Position numbers and translations under genes: made by a program | In this document: piece by piece, positions 44,004-54,200 of the stretch | Position numbering within the stretch: position 1 is the stretch's first letter | Layout of the letters: the number at the start of each line of letters is the position of its first letter | Notes under the pieces: model-generated | What the model was told of the DNA's origin: nothing | What the model saw: the letters and a program-made list of their open reading frames with translations, nothing else | Database searches by the model: none | Origin: Actinomadura mexicana | GTDB lineage: Bacteria > Actinomycetota > Actinomycetes > Streptosporangiales > Streptosporangiaceae | Assembly (NCBI RefSeq): GCF_900188105.1 | Contig: NZ_FZNP01000004.1 | Coordinates: 496,001-560,000, forward strand | Direction of reading: 5' to 3' | DNA: 64,000 bases

Positions 44004-44287
44004 GGCTTCTGCGCTCCTTCCGCCCCGGCCGGCGCCGGGACCATGCCGGCGACCAGCTTGCTGATCGCCTGGACGTCCCGGAAGTTCGCCTCGTTCATCT
44101 CCGTCAGCGGTACGCGTACGTGGATCTCCTCCCGCAGGAAGTTCAGCAGGATGGCGCTGTTCATCGAGTTCAGGACGCCCGACTCCAGCAGGGGGGTCGT
44201 GTCCTCCAGCTCTCCGTCCGGATCACCGTCCAGGAAGTTCTCGGCGATGAAGTTCTGTATCAGCGCCTTGATCTCGTCGATTGACAT
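44000..44287 (-). CDS. stand-alone peptidyl carrier protein for the pyrrole starter
   Basis: The product is about 95 residues. ATG 44287 is preferred because AAGGA lies 7 bp upstream; an alternative ATG at 44311 overlaps the ligase stop. The phosphopantetheine serine sits in SGVLNSMN, where the usual Asp-Ser is Asn-Ser. The loop otherwise matches PltL-type carriers (SGxxDSM). It should be loaded with L-proline by the adjacent ligase, then presented to the dehydrogenase and halogenase, and finally deliver (chloro)pyrrolyl to the first PKS KS. Confidence 0.85.
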   Translation of the reverse strand: MSIDEIKALIQNFIAENFLDGDPDGELEDTTPLLESGVLNSMNSAILLNFLREEIHVRVPLTEMNEANFRDVQAISKLVAGMVPAPAGAEGAQKP

Positions 44288-44307
44288 TTCGCTGTCCTTC
44301 CGCGCTT

Positions 44308-45795
44308 TCATGTCGCTTGGGAAACCGCTTGGTCCGAGCGGGCGGCGCGCCGGGCCAGCACCGGCCGGTCCACCTTGCCGTTGCCGTTCCTCGGCAGCTG
44401 CGCCAGGAGCCGCACCTCGTCGGCCACCATGTAGCGGGGCAGATGGCGTACGACGTGCCGCCGCAGCGCCAGGGTCCCGATCTCGCGGCCCGGATGCGGG
44501 GCCACGAAGGCCACGAGCCGGATGTCGACCCCCTCGCCCACCGCGACCACGGCGGCCTCCGCCACGTCGGCGTGCTTCTCCAGGACGTGCTCCACCTCAC
44601 CGAGCTCGATCCGGTGCCCGCGGATCTTCACCATCTGATCGCCGCGGCCCAGGTAGTCGAACGAGCCGTCGGGGAGGACCCGGACGCGGTCCCCGGTGCC
44701 GTACGGCCCCCGTTGCGGCGGGAGCCCCCAGTACCCGCGCATCACCGTGGGGCCCTCCACCAGGAGTTCGCCCTCCTCCCCCGGCTCGGCGACTCCGCCG
44801 TCCGGGCGCCGCGCCCAGACCCGGTCACCTCCGGCCGCGACACCTATCGGGACCGGCCGGTCCCGGTCCAGGTCCGCCGGCGTGACCTCGTGGAAGGTGC
44901 AGACGTTGGTCTCCGTCGGGCCGTACAGGTTCATCAGCCGCGCGCTGGTCCACCCGGCGAGATCGCGGAGCTGCGCGATGGGGAACGGTTCACCCGCGAA
45001 CAGGACCGCGCGCAGCGCCGCCGGCGCGGGCCGGTCCAGCAGGCCGTGCCGCATCATCAGCGCGAGAGCGGACGGCACCGAGTACCAGTGGGTGATCCGC
45101 TGCCGGTACAGGAACTCGACCAGCTGCATCGGGGCGAACGACAGCTCCGGGGGGATCAGGTGGACCGAGGCACCGGCGCGGAAGGCCACATACAGGTCGA
45201 GGACCGACAGGTCGAACGTGAAGGGGGCATGGTTGGCGAACCGGTCCTGCGGTGCCGGAGCGAGTTCGTCGTACGCCCAGTCGATGAACGCCCGAGCGTT
45301 CCGGTGCGTGATGCAGACACCCTTGGGCCTCCCCGTCGACCCGGAGGTGTACAGGATGTAGGCGAGGTCGTCGGGGGCCACGGGCTCGTTGACCGGCCGC
45401 GGCGCCGGGTCGGCCGGCGCACCGAGATCGGTGTACCCGGCCGCCGTCCCCAGCTCGGCCGAGATGCGCGGGATCCGGCCGCGGTCGGTCACCACGACGC
45501 GTGCCCCGCAGTCCCGCGCGATCGCCGCGACCCGGCCCACCGGGACGCTTCCGTCGGCGGGGACGTACGCGGCGCCGATCCGCAGGACGGCCTGCATCGC
45601 CGCCACGGTCGCCGCCGACTTCCCCGCCCACACCACGGCCCGGTCTCCGCGGCGGAGGCCATCGGCATTGAGCCGGGTGGCGAGGGCGTTGGAGAGGGCG
45701 TCGAGTTCGCCGTAGGAAAGGCCGCCGGACGGCCCGCCCACCGCCGGCGCGTCGGGCCGTGCGGCCGCGTCGATGACGAGTTGGTGGAGGCTCAA
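44308..45795 (-). CDS. L-proline adenylation enzyme (prolyl-AMP ligase, PltF type)
   Basis: The 495-residue stand-alone adenylation domain has core motifs LYTSGSTGRPKGV, NLYGPTETNVC, GDRVRVLPDGSFDYLGRGDQMVKIRGHRIEL and the C-terminal NGNGKVDR. Aligned by eye to GrsA, the specificity positions read D-L-L-Y-L-A-L-V-C, which as I recall is the code of the proline-activating enzymes of pyrrole starter pathways. The TTG at 45795 overlaps the TGA of the dehydrogenase gene (TTGA), which together with domain completeness decides the start. It loads proline onto the carrier encoded next. Confidence 0.92.
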   Translation of the reverse strand: MSLHQLVIDAAARPDAPAVGGPSGGLSYGELDALSNALATRLNADGLRRGDRAVVWAGKSAATVAAMQAVLRIGAAYVPADGSVPVGRVAAIARDCGARVVVTDRGRIPRISAELGTAAGYTDLGAPADPAPRPVNEPVAPDDLAYILYTSGSTGRPKGVCITHRNARAFIDWAYDELAPAPQDRFANHAPFTFDLSVLDLYVAFRAGASVHLIPPELSFAPMQLVEFLYRQRITHWYSVPSALALMMRHGLLDRPAPAALRAVLFAGEPFPIAQLRDLAGWTSARLMNLYGPTETNVCTFHEVTPADLDRDRPVPIGVAAGGDRVWARRPDGGVAEPGEEGELLVEGPTVMRGYWGLPPQRGPYGTGDRVRVLPDGSFDYLGRGDQMVKIRGHRIELGEVEHVLEKHADVAEAAVVAVGEGVDIRLVAFVAPHPGREIGTLALRRHVVRHLPRYMVADEVRLLAQLPRNGNGKVDRPVLARRAARSDQAVSQAT

Positions 45796-46931
45796 AGGCC
45801 CGCCTCTCTCGCGATCAGATCCAGCTGGATCTCGGTCGTCCCGGAGAAGATCGTGGTGGGCACGCAGTCCCGGAGCTGCTGCTCGATCCCGCCGTCGGCC
45901 AGGTAGCCGGCGGCGCCGAAGAGCTGGACGGCGTCGAGGCCGTTGGCGACCGCGGCCTCGGACACCGCGGTCTTCGACATGGCGATCGCGCCGACGTCGT
46001 CGCGCCCCTGGTCCAGCAGCCAGCAGGCGCGGTAGAGCAGCAGCCGCGCCGCCTCCAGCCGCTGCCGCATCCGGGCGATCCGGTGCGAGACGGCCTGGAA
46101 GCCGGAGAGCCTGCGGCCGAACTGCCGCCGCCGGGTCACGTGGCGGACGCACTCCTCCAGCTGGCGCTCCATCAGCCCCAGGTAGGCGGCGAACAGGCAG
46201 CTGCGCTCCCACGCCATCGAATACTGGAAGACCGCGCCTCCGCCGCCCTCGGTACCGAGGCGGAACCGTTCCGGGACCGCGCAGCCGTCGAACCGCACCC
46301 GTGCGGCCGGGCAGCCGTGCAGTCCCATCTTGGCGTGCGGCGGGCCGACACTGATCCCGTCGAGGTCGCGCGGTACGGCGAAGGCCGAGACGCCCAGGAA
46401 CCCGGCGGACGGGTTCGTCACCGCGTAGGTCACGAACACGTCCGCGATGGGGGCGTTGCTGACGAAGGACTTCTCTCCGGTGAGGAGATACCCCTCGCCC
46501 GATCGCACGGCGGCGGTCCTGATCCGTCCGACATCGGAGCCCGCGTCGTCCTCGGTCATGGCGTTGCCGGCGATGAGCTCGCCCGCGGCCATGCCCGCCG
46601 GCAGCGTGGCGCGGACCTCCCGCGATCCGAACTCCCACACGGGGACGGCACAGGACAGCAGGTGCGCCGCGACGGCGAACACGAAGCCGGTGTCCGGGCA
46701 GGATCGGCCGAACGCCTCCAGGCTCAGGGCCGTGTCCAGCGCCCCCAGTCCCTCCCCGCCCTGGTCGGCGGGCAGGCAGAGGCCCGTCAGGCCGATGCCG
46801 GCCGCGGCCTTCCAGGCCAGCCGCACCGACTCCGGGTCGGTGGTCGCCTCGCGCGCGCCGAACTGCTCGGCGACGGCCGTGCGCACACGGTCTCGGCGGT
46901 CCCGCTGAGCGGCAGAGAAATCAAATTCCAT
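45792..46931 (-). CDS. acyl-CoA dehydrogenase-like prolyl-S-PCP oxidase (PltE/RedW type)
   Basis: The 379-residue flavoprotein oxidises carrier-bound proline to pyrrole-2-carboxyl in the PltE/RedW class. ACAD features include LCLPADQGGEGLG, NAMTEDDAGSDVGRIRT, GEKSFVSNA, RRQFGRRLSGFQAV and the C-terminal SGTTEIQLDLIA. The ATG at 46931 follows GGAAATT. It is first in the operon ending with the two large PKS genes, so the starter unit and most of the chain-building enzymes are made together from the divergent promoter region on its left-hand transcription side. Confidence 0.92.
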   Translation of the reverse strand: MEFDFSAAQRDRRDRVRTAVAEQFGAREATTDPESVRLAWKAAAGIGLTGLCLPADQGGEGLGALDTALSLEAFGRSCPDTGFVFAVAAHLLSCAVPVWEFGSREVRATLPAGMAAGELIAGNAMTEDDAGSDVGRIRTAAVRSGEGYLLTGEKSFVSNAPIADVFVTYAVTNPSAGFLGVSAFAVPRDLDGISVGPPHAKMGLHGCPAARVRFDGCAVPERFRLGTEGGGGAVFQYSMAWERSCLFAAYLGLMERQLEECVRHVTRRRQFGRRLSGFQAVSHRIARMRQRLEAARLLLYRACWLLDQGRDDVGAIAMSKTAVSEAAVANGLDAVQLFGAAGYLADGGIEQQLRDCVPTTIFSGTTEIQLDLIAREAGL

Positions 46932-47391
46932 AAGCCAATTTCCGGCGAGTGTTCGACATGGCGGGCAGCGGGCGCCCCCGCCCGGGCTCTCATGAATTGG
47001 CAAGGCGGCCCTCGGCCTCGACTGCCGCACCGGACATATAGGCGGTACGGCGCTTTCGACTCCCGATGCCCCAGCGGCACCGGTGTAAAGGTTAGGCTCT
47101 CGGATAACCGGCCCCCAACCCCTATCACCCCCCTTACAGGAGCCCACTGCCGCGACCAGAGACCCCTCACCGGCACGACAGGCCATCGTCCCAGTGCAGC
47201 CTCTGAAAAAATGGGCGAGGATGCCGGCTCGGCCGCGGCTAGGGGTAGGGGGCAGGACAGGGGTGTCAGGAGACGAGTGCCGGACAGTAGGGTCGATCGA
47301 GAATTGGCCTGTGTAAGAGTTACCATTCCCCGCGCAACCCCGGGACCGGACACGCAAAACCGCTCCGCGAAGCTAGGGAGCCATTCGACCG
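46932..47391. promoter_or_regulatory. divergent promoter region of the two PKS operons
   Basis: This 460-bp gap has no convincing gene. Toward the dehydrogenase, the minus strand carries GATAGGGGTTGGGGG (complement of 47112-47126) about 180-195 bp upstream of the start, followed by TAACCT and TTACAC. Toward the PKS gene at 47392, GCTAGGGGTAGGGGG starts at 47239 and an ACAGGGGTGTC follows 19 bp later. A -10-like TAGGGT lies at about 47288. The TAGGGGT core recurs at 468-481 and 57553-57566. The likely reading is paired sites of one activator driving both arms. Confidence 0.55.
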
Positions 47392-50300
47392 ATGGCTGAT
47401 GAAGAAAAGCTGCGCCACTACCTGAAGAAGGCGACCGGCGAACTGCAGCGCACCGCCCGGAGGCTGCGCGACGTCGAACTCAGGGATTCCGAGCCGATCG
47501 CGATCGTCGGGATGGGCTGCCGCTTTCCGCCCGACCTGCGGTCCGCGGCGCAGCTGTGGCGATTCGTCGCGGGCGGGGGGGACGGCATCTCGCCGTTTCC
47601 CGCGGACCGGGGCTGGGGCGCGGTGAACCTGGCCGGCACCGGCGACGACGGCGCGCCCCGTCCCGCGGCCTGCCAGGGGGGCTTCGTGGCCGGAGCCGAC
47701 CAGTTCGACGCCGGGTTCTTCGGCATCGGCGAGCAGGAGGCGCTGGCGATGGATCCCCAGCAGCGGCTGCTCCTGGAGACCGCGTGGGAAGCGGTCGAGC
47801 ACGCCGGCATGGCCCCGGCCGCCTTGCGCGGGACGGGCACCGGGGTCTACGCCGGGGTGTCCTACTGCCACTACGCGGCGGGGCCGCGGGCGACGCTCCA
47901 GGCGGCCGTCGACGACCATCTGGTCGTCGGCGGCTCGCCGAGCACGACGTCGGGCCGGGTCGCCTACGTGTTGGGGCTGCGCGGGCCGGCCATCAGCATC
48001 GACACCGCCTGCTCGTCCTCGCTCGTCGCCGTCCACCTGGCCTGCCAGGGACTGCGCCGCGGCGACTGCCGGCTCGCGCTGGCCGGCGGCGTCACGATCA
48101 TGGCGACGCCGGACGTCGTCGTCGAGTTCGGCCGCCGCGGCGCGCTGGCCCCGGACGGCAGGTGCAAACCCTTCGCGGCCGCCGCGGACGGCATGGGATT
48201 CGGTGAGGGGGCCGGGCTGCTGGTGCTGGAGCGCCTGTCGGCGGCGCTGCGGAACGGCCACCCCGTGCTCGCGCTGATCCGCGGGTCGGCGGTCAACCAG
48301 GACGGCGCGACCAACGGGCTGACCTCGCCGAGCCGCACGGCGCAGGAGGAGGTGATCCGGCAGGCCCTGGCGGACGCCGGGCTCACCGCAGACCAGGTGG
48401 ACGCCGTGGAGGGCCATGGAACCGGCACGGCGCTGGGCGACTCGATCGAAGCCGAAGCCGTGCTCGCGGCCTACGGCGAGTCCAGGACGGCCGAGCGTCC
48501 CCTGCTCCTCGGCTCGGTCAAGTCGAACATCGGCCACACCCAGGCGGCGTCCGGCGTGGCGAGCGTGATCAAGATGGTGATGTCCATGCGCGCGGGGACC
48601 CATGCGCGGACGCTGCACATCGACCGTCCGTCCGACTATGTCGACTGGTCCGGCGGGAAGGTCGTGCCGGCGGCCGAGCCGGCTCCGTGGCCGGCGGCCG
48701 GGCATCCCCGGCGCGCCGGCGTGTCGTCCTTCGGCATCAGCGGCACCAACGCGCACCTGGTCCTCGAGGAGCCCGCCGCGGTGGAGGTCGACGGCTCCGC
48801 CGCCGCACCGGGCGGCGCCGACGGTACCCCCGTGCCCTGGGTGCTGTCGGCGAAGACCGACCCGGCACTGCGCGCCATGGCCGGGGAGCTTCGCGACTTC
48901 GTCCGCGAGCACCCGGACACCGCCGACGACGACGTCGGGATCTCCCTGGCCCGGACGAGAACGGGGTTCCCCCGCCGGGCCGTGAGCCTGGGCACCACTC
49001 GCGACGAGCACCTGGCGGCGCTCGCGGCACTGGCCGGCGGCGAGCACGCGCCCCACATGGTCACCGGCGCGAACACCACCGCCGGGAAGGCGGCGGTGGT
49101 GTTCGCCGGCTCCGAACCCGACGCCCGCGCCTGGCGGAGCCTGGTCGCGCGCTTCCCCTCCGTGGTCGCGGAACTCGACGAAGTGCGCGCGCAGTTGGAC
49201 GGCCACCTCGACGGGGCCGTTCGAGCATTCCTCGCCGCCCCGCCCCGGACCGCGGCGGCGAGCGCGGCGGAGGCACCGGCGGGGGCTCTGCCGGCCGCGG
49301 TGCACGGGCATGCCGTGGTGTTCGCCCTCCAGGCCGCCCTCTACCGCTTGATCTGCTCGTTCGGGTTCACCCCTGACCTCGTCGCCGGTTCGGGGATCGG
49401 CGCGATCACCGCCGCCCACGCCGCCGGTGTCCTGTCCCTGGCCGACGCCGGCGCTCTGGTGGCCGCCGCCTGCGCTCCCGGCGCCGACGGCACGGCGGCG
49501 GGCCTGCGGAGGGCGGCCGAGCGGGCCAGCTACGCCCGGCCGCGGATCGCGGTCGCCCCTGGCGGCGATCCCGGGCAGGCCGAGCGCCTCCGCTCGCCGG
49601 AGTACTGGGCGGACGGGGCGTACCTGCGGGCCGCCGCCGAGGACGTCCTGCGCGGCGTGCGGTCCCAGGGCACGGTGACGTGCCTGGAGCTGGGTCCCGG
49701 CACCGTCGCCGCCGCCGGGCGGGACGGGCGCTCCGCCGAAGGAGTGCTGGAATGCCTCGCCGAGGCGTACACGGCGGGAGCGGCGGTCTCCTGGGAGGCC
49801 GCCTTCGCCCGGCGGCCGGGCACCCGGCACGTCCATCTGCCCGGCTACCCCTTCCAGCGCAGGCGCTACTGGCTCGCCCCGTCGACCACGCCGGGACGCG
49901 GCGCGAGCGCCCTCGCGCAGGACGCGGGGCACCCGATGCTCGGGGACGCGATCGACCTCGCCGGCTCGACGGAGCGGAGGTTCACCCGCACCCTGACGGT
50001 GCGGGAGCCGTGGTACGTCGGGCAGTACCGGCTCCACGGCACGCCGGCGCTGCCGTCCGCCGCCGTCGCCGAATGGGCACTGGCCGCCTCGCGTGCGGCG
50101 GCGCGGGAGGGCCACGAGGCCCGGACGGTCGAGGATCTCGTCCTCGACGAAGTGATCACATTCCCCGAGGCGTCCCCGGTCACCGTCCAGACGTCGGCGG
50201 AGACGCAGGGGGCCGCCCCCCGGATCACCGGATTCAGCAGGCGTCCCGGCGGCACCGAGCCCCAGTGGACGCGCCGCTTCACCGCATCTCTCACGAAGAG

Positions 50301-51186
50301 CGACGCGCTTGTCCCCGGCCCCGCCGGCCTGGACCGGCTGCGGACCGCGCCGGCCGAACACGACCCCGGCTCGCTCTTCGCGCGGCTGAGCCGCTCCGGC
50401 GTCGACTACGGGCCGGCATTCCGGCGCATCACCCGCTGGTGGCGGACCGGCGACGAATCACTCGTGCTGGTCGAGAACGACGTGGCCGCCGCCGACGCCG
50501 ACCGGTACCTCCAGCATCCCGTGGTGCTCGAGACCTGCTTCCTGTCCGCCATGCCGCTCACCTCCGACACCGGCCTGTGGCTTCCGGCGGCCATCGCCCG
50601 TCTCAGCTTCCACCGCGCCCTCCCCCCGAGGCTGTGGTGCCACGCCCGCCGGACCCGGGGCGATGCCGGCCGGCCCGGCCCGCTGGACCTGACGCTCATC
50701 TCCGACGCCGGCGAGACGCTCGCCGCGATCGAGGGGCTCGCCTATCGCGCCGTCGACCCGGCGGCGCTCGGCCTGCCGGCGGCGAGCGCCGCCGAACCGG
50801 GGCTCGCCGGGTCGTGGGATGCCGAGGAGCTGTCCCGGCTCGCCGTGACCGAGCCGGACAGGGCGCGGCGGATGCTGATGGACACCCTGTTCGGCCGGGT
50901 GACCGCGCTGCTCGACGGCCGGCCGGAGGATAGCGAGGGCCTGCGCGAACGCTTCGGCGACGCCCGGTTCGGTGAACTGGGCCTGGACTCCCTCCGCGCG
51001 ATGCGGCTGCGGGACCAGTTCCGCTCGCAGCTCTCGGTGGACGTCCCACCGCAGCGCCTCTTCGGCGACGCCACCGTCGCGGACATCGTGGAAACGGTGT
51101 GCCGGTTCCTCGCGGTCCGGCATCTCGCGATGACCGGAGACGAGCGGCCGGGTGACGCCGGACAGTCCGAAGAACTCATCCTGTGA
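47392..51186 (+). CDS. type I PKS module KS-AT(inactive)-DH(inactive)-ACP (module 5)
   Basis: The 1264-residue product begins with a class 1 docking helix (MADEEKLRHYLKKATGEL), a plausible partner for the tail of the upstream PKS. KS is intact: DTACSSS near residue 204, GHGTGT, and KSNIGH. The AT-like domain is short, and its GHSxGE reads G666-S-G668-I-G-A, so the nucleophilic Ser is Gly. The DH-like domain has Y879 where HxxxGxxxxP needs His, and E1047 where the catalytic Asp should be. ACP GLDSL is near 1197. The C-terminus ends QSEELIL, a short tail of the kind recognised by TubC-type NRPS docking domains. The module cannot load its own extender unit: it is either served in trans or passes the chain on without extension. 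It is 31 bp upstream of the NRPS gene. Confidence 0.9.
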   Translation: MADEEKLRHYLKKATGELQRTARRLRDVELRDSEPIAIVGMGCRFPPDLRSAAQLWRFVAGGGDGISPFPADRGWGAVNLAGTGDDGAPRPAACQGGFVAGADQFDAGFFGIGEQEALAMDPQQRLLLETAWEAVEHAGMAPAALRGTGTGVYAGVSYCHYAAGPRATLQAAVDDHLVVGGSPSTTSGRVAYVLGLRGPAISIDTACSSSLVAVHLACQGLRRGDCRLALAGGVTIMATPDVVVEFGRRGALAPDGRCKPFAAAADGMGFGEGAGLLVLERLSAALRNGHPVLALIRGSAVNQDGATNGLTSPSRTAQEEVIRQALADAGLTADQVDAVEGHGTGTALGDSIEAEAVLAAYGESRTAERPLLLGSVKSNIGHTQAASGVASVIKMVMSMRAGTHARTLHIDRPSDYVDWSGGKVVPAAEPAPWPAAGHPRRAGVSSFGISGTNAHLVLEEPAAVEVDGSAAAPGGADGTPVPWVLSAKTDPALRAMAGELRDFVREHPDTADDDVGISLARTRTGFPRRAVSLGTTRDEHLAALAALAGGEHAPHMVTGANTTAGKAAVVFAGSEPDARAWRSLVARFPSVVAELDEVRAQLDGHLDGAVRAFLAAPPRTAAASAAEAPAGALPAAVHGHAVVFALQAALYRLICSFGFTPDLVAGSGIGAITAAHAAGVLSLADAGALVAAACAPGADGTAAGLRRAAERASYARPRIAVAPGGDPGQAERLRSPEYWADGAYLRAAAEDVLRGVRSQGTVTCLELGPGTVAAAGRDGRSAEGVLECLAEAYTAGAAVSWEAAFARRPGTRHVHLPGYPFQRRRYWLAPSTTPGRGASALAQDAGHPMLGDAIDLAGSTERRFTRTLTVREPWYVGQYRLHGTPALPSAAVAEWALAASRAAAREGHEARTVEDLVLDEVITFPEASPVTVQTSAETQGAAPRITGFSRRPGGTEPQWTRRFTASLTKSDALVPGPAGLDRLRTAPAEHDPGSLFARLSRSGVDYGPAFRRITRWWRTGDESLVLVENDVAAADADRYLQHPVVLETCFLSAMPLTSDTGLWLPAAIARLSFHRALPPRLWCHARRTRGDAGRPGPLDLTLISDAGETLAAIEGLAYRAVDPAALGLPAASAAEPGLAGSWDAEELSRLAVTEPDRARRMLMDTLFGRVTALLDGRPEDSEGLRERFGDARFGELGLDSLRAMRLRDQFRSQLSVDVPPQRLFGDATVADIVETVCRFLAVRHLAMTGDERPGDAGQSEELIL

Positions 51187-51217
51187 ACACCGGCGAGCTG
51201 CCAGGAAGGCACGCACG

Positions 51218-54200
51218 ATGACCCTCGACTTCTTCGCCGAGCTGCACCGGCGCGGCGTCAGGCTGCGCCTGGCCGACGGCAGACTGCACGTGACGGCCCG
51301 GCCCGGCGCGCTCACGCCCGAACTGCGCGAGGAGCTGAAGCTGCGCAGGGACGAGCTCGCCGAGGCACTCGCCCGGTCCGGCGACGTCGGTGAACGAGCC
51401 GTCATCGAGCCGCGGCCCGGCGAGTGGCACGAGCCGTTCCCCCTGACCGACATCCAGCACGCGTACTGGGTGGGCCGGACCGGGGCGGTGGAACTCGGCG
51501 GGAACTCCACCCACGGCTACATCGAGTTCGATGTCGCGGATCTGGACGTCCCGCGGCTGAGCGCCGGCCTCGACAAGGTCGTCCAGCGCCACGGCATGCT
51601 CCGCGCCATCGTGCAGCCCGACGGGCGGCAGCGCATCCTGCCCGAGGTTCCGCCGTACGAGATCGCGGTCACCGATCTGTCTGGGATGGGGACCGCCGAG
51701 CAGGAGGCCGGGATCGCGCGGATCCGCGGGGAACTGACCCACCAGGTGCTGCCCGCCGATCGGTGGCCTCTGTTCGAGGTCCGCGCGACCCGGCTCGGCG
51801 ACCGGCGGTGGCGCCTGCACCTCAGCGTGGACATGCTGATCATCGACGGTTTCAGCATGGGCGTCCTCCAGCGCGACTGGTACCGCTTCTACACCCGGCC
51901 GGACTCGGCGCCCGACCCCGTCGAGGTGTCCTTCCGCGACTTCGTCCTCGCCGACCAGGACCAGCGCGGCGGACGGCGGCACGCCGCCGACAAACAGTAC
52001 TGGCTGGACCGTCTCGACCTGCTGCCGGCCGCGCCCGAACTGCCGACGGCCGCCCAGCCCGGGCAGCTGTTCCGCCCCCGGTTCACCGGGCACCGCGAGC
52101 GCTATCCACGCGACCGGTGGTCCGCCCTCAAGGAGGCCGCCCGGCGCCGGGGCGTCACGCCGTCCGCGGTGCTCATCTCCGCCTTCGCCGATGTCCTGCG
52201 GCTCTGGTCGAAACGGCCGGACTTCACCCTCAACCTCACGCTGTTCAACCGCCCGCCGCTGCACCCGCAGATCACCGAGGTGATCGGCGACTTCACCTCG
52301 ACGGTCCTGCTGGAGGCGCGGGCCGAGCGGGACGACTCCTTCACCACCCGCACCGGGCGCCTGCACCGGCAGCTCATGGACGATCTCGGGCATTCCTCCT
52401 ACAGCGGCGTCCAGCTGCTCCGGGAACGCGCCCGGCGGCTGGGCGGCCGGCCCGGGGCCGCGATGCCCGTGGTGTTCACCAGCATGATCGGCTTCGAGCC
52501 GGACGGCGGTCCGGCGGAGACGGCGAGCCTGTTCGGTGACGTCGCGTACTCCATGAGCCAGACACCGCAGGTCTGGCTCGACCACCAGGTGCGGGAGGAC
52601 AGGGGCGATCTCCTCATCAGCTGGGACTTCGTCGAGCAGATCTTTCCCGCCGGCATGGTCGGGGAGATGTTCGCCGCGCACCGCTCGTGCCTCGACCGCC
52701 TCAGCGGGGACGAGGGCGCATGGGACCGGCGGGAGCTCGTCACGCTTCCGCGTTCGCAGGCCGAGGAGCGCCGCCGGGCCAACGACACCGCGACCGCCGT
52801 CCCCGAGCGGACGCTGTGCGACCTGGTCGGGGAACGGGCGCGGCGGAGCCCCGACTCCATCGCCGTGATCGCGGCCGACGGCCGGCGCACCTACCGTGAG
52901 CTGATCGACGAGGCCCACCGCCTGGCGCACGTGCTCCAGTCGCTCGGCGCGGCTCCCGACACCCTGGTCGGCATCGTCATGCCGAAGGGCTGCGAGCAGG
53001 TGGCCGCGGTCCTCGGCGTCACCCGCTCCGGGGCCGCGTACCTGCCGGTCGAGCCGCGCTGGCCGGCCGCGCGGCGGGAGCAGGTCCTGCGCCAGGGCGA
53101 GGTTCGCGTGGTGGTCACCACGCCGCGGCTGCGCGAGGAGATGGACTGGCCCGACGGCATCACCCTGGTCACGCTCGCGGACGCCGAGGTGCGCGGCGCG
53201 GAGTCCACCGAGCCCGCGGCCGGACCGCGCCCGCAGGACCTCGCGTACGTGATCTTCACCTCGGGATCGACCGGCCGGCCGAAGGGCGTGATGATCGACC
53301 ATCGGGCCGCCGCCAACACCGTCCAGGACCTCAACACCCGGTACCGCGTCTGCGAGGGCGACCGGGTGCTCGGCCTGTCCGCCCTCAGCTTCGACCTCTC
53401 CGTGTTCGACGTCTTCGGCCTGCTCGCGGCGGGAGGCGCCGTCGTCCTGCCGGACCCGGACAGGGCGCAGGAGCCGGGGCACTGGAGCGACCTGGTGGAC
53501 CGGCACCAGGTGACGCTGTGGAACACGGTTCCGGCTCTCATGCGGGCGTGGATCGACGCGCACGAGCCCGGCGGCCGGGCGCCGGGGCGGAAACTGCGGC
53601 TGGTGATGATGAGCGGCGACTGGATTCCCGTGTCGCTGCCGGACAGGATCCGCGCGATCTACCCCGCGGCGGAGGTGATGAGTCTCGGCGGCGCCACCGA
53701 GGCGTCCATCTGGTCCGTGCACTATCCGATCCACGAGGTCGATCCCGAGTGGTCGCGGATCCCGTACGGCAAGCCGCTGGCCAACCAGACCCTTCACGTC
53801 TACAACGCGTGGCTCGAACCGAGCCCGCTGTGGGTCACGGGTGAGATCTACATCGGCGGAACCGGCGTGGCTCGCGGCTACTGGGCCGATCCCCAGCGGA
53901 CGGCGGAACGGTTCATCGTGCACCCCGCGACCGGGGCGCGCCTCTACCGGACCGGCGACCTGGGACGCTACCTCCCCGGCGGCGACATCGAGTTCCTGGG
54001 CCGCGAGGATTCACAGATCAAGCTCAACGGGTACCGCATCGAGCTCGGGGAGATAGCCGCCGCCCTGCGGTACCGGCCGGGCGTGCGCGACGCGATCGCG
54101 GCCGTGGACACCAATCCCAGGACCGGCCGTCGCCAACTCGTCGCCTATGTCGTGCCCGCGGAGGGCGGGCCGGCCTCGGGGCGGCCGCACCCTGACGCGG

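Noticed and set aside
47100..47300. SARP-type heptamer repeats in the PKS divergent promoter
   Set aside because: Spacing of the G-rich elements is irregular and does not show the 11- or 22-bp period expected for SARP boxes.
47320..50361. Minus-strand open frame of about 1013 codons opposite PKS module 5
   Set aside because: No recognisable domain; the plus strand carries KS and ACP motifs throughout.
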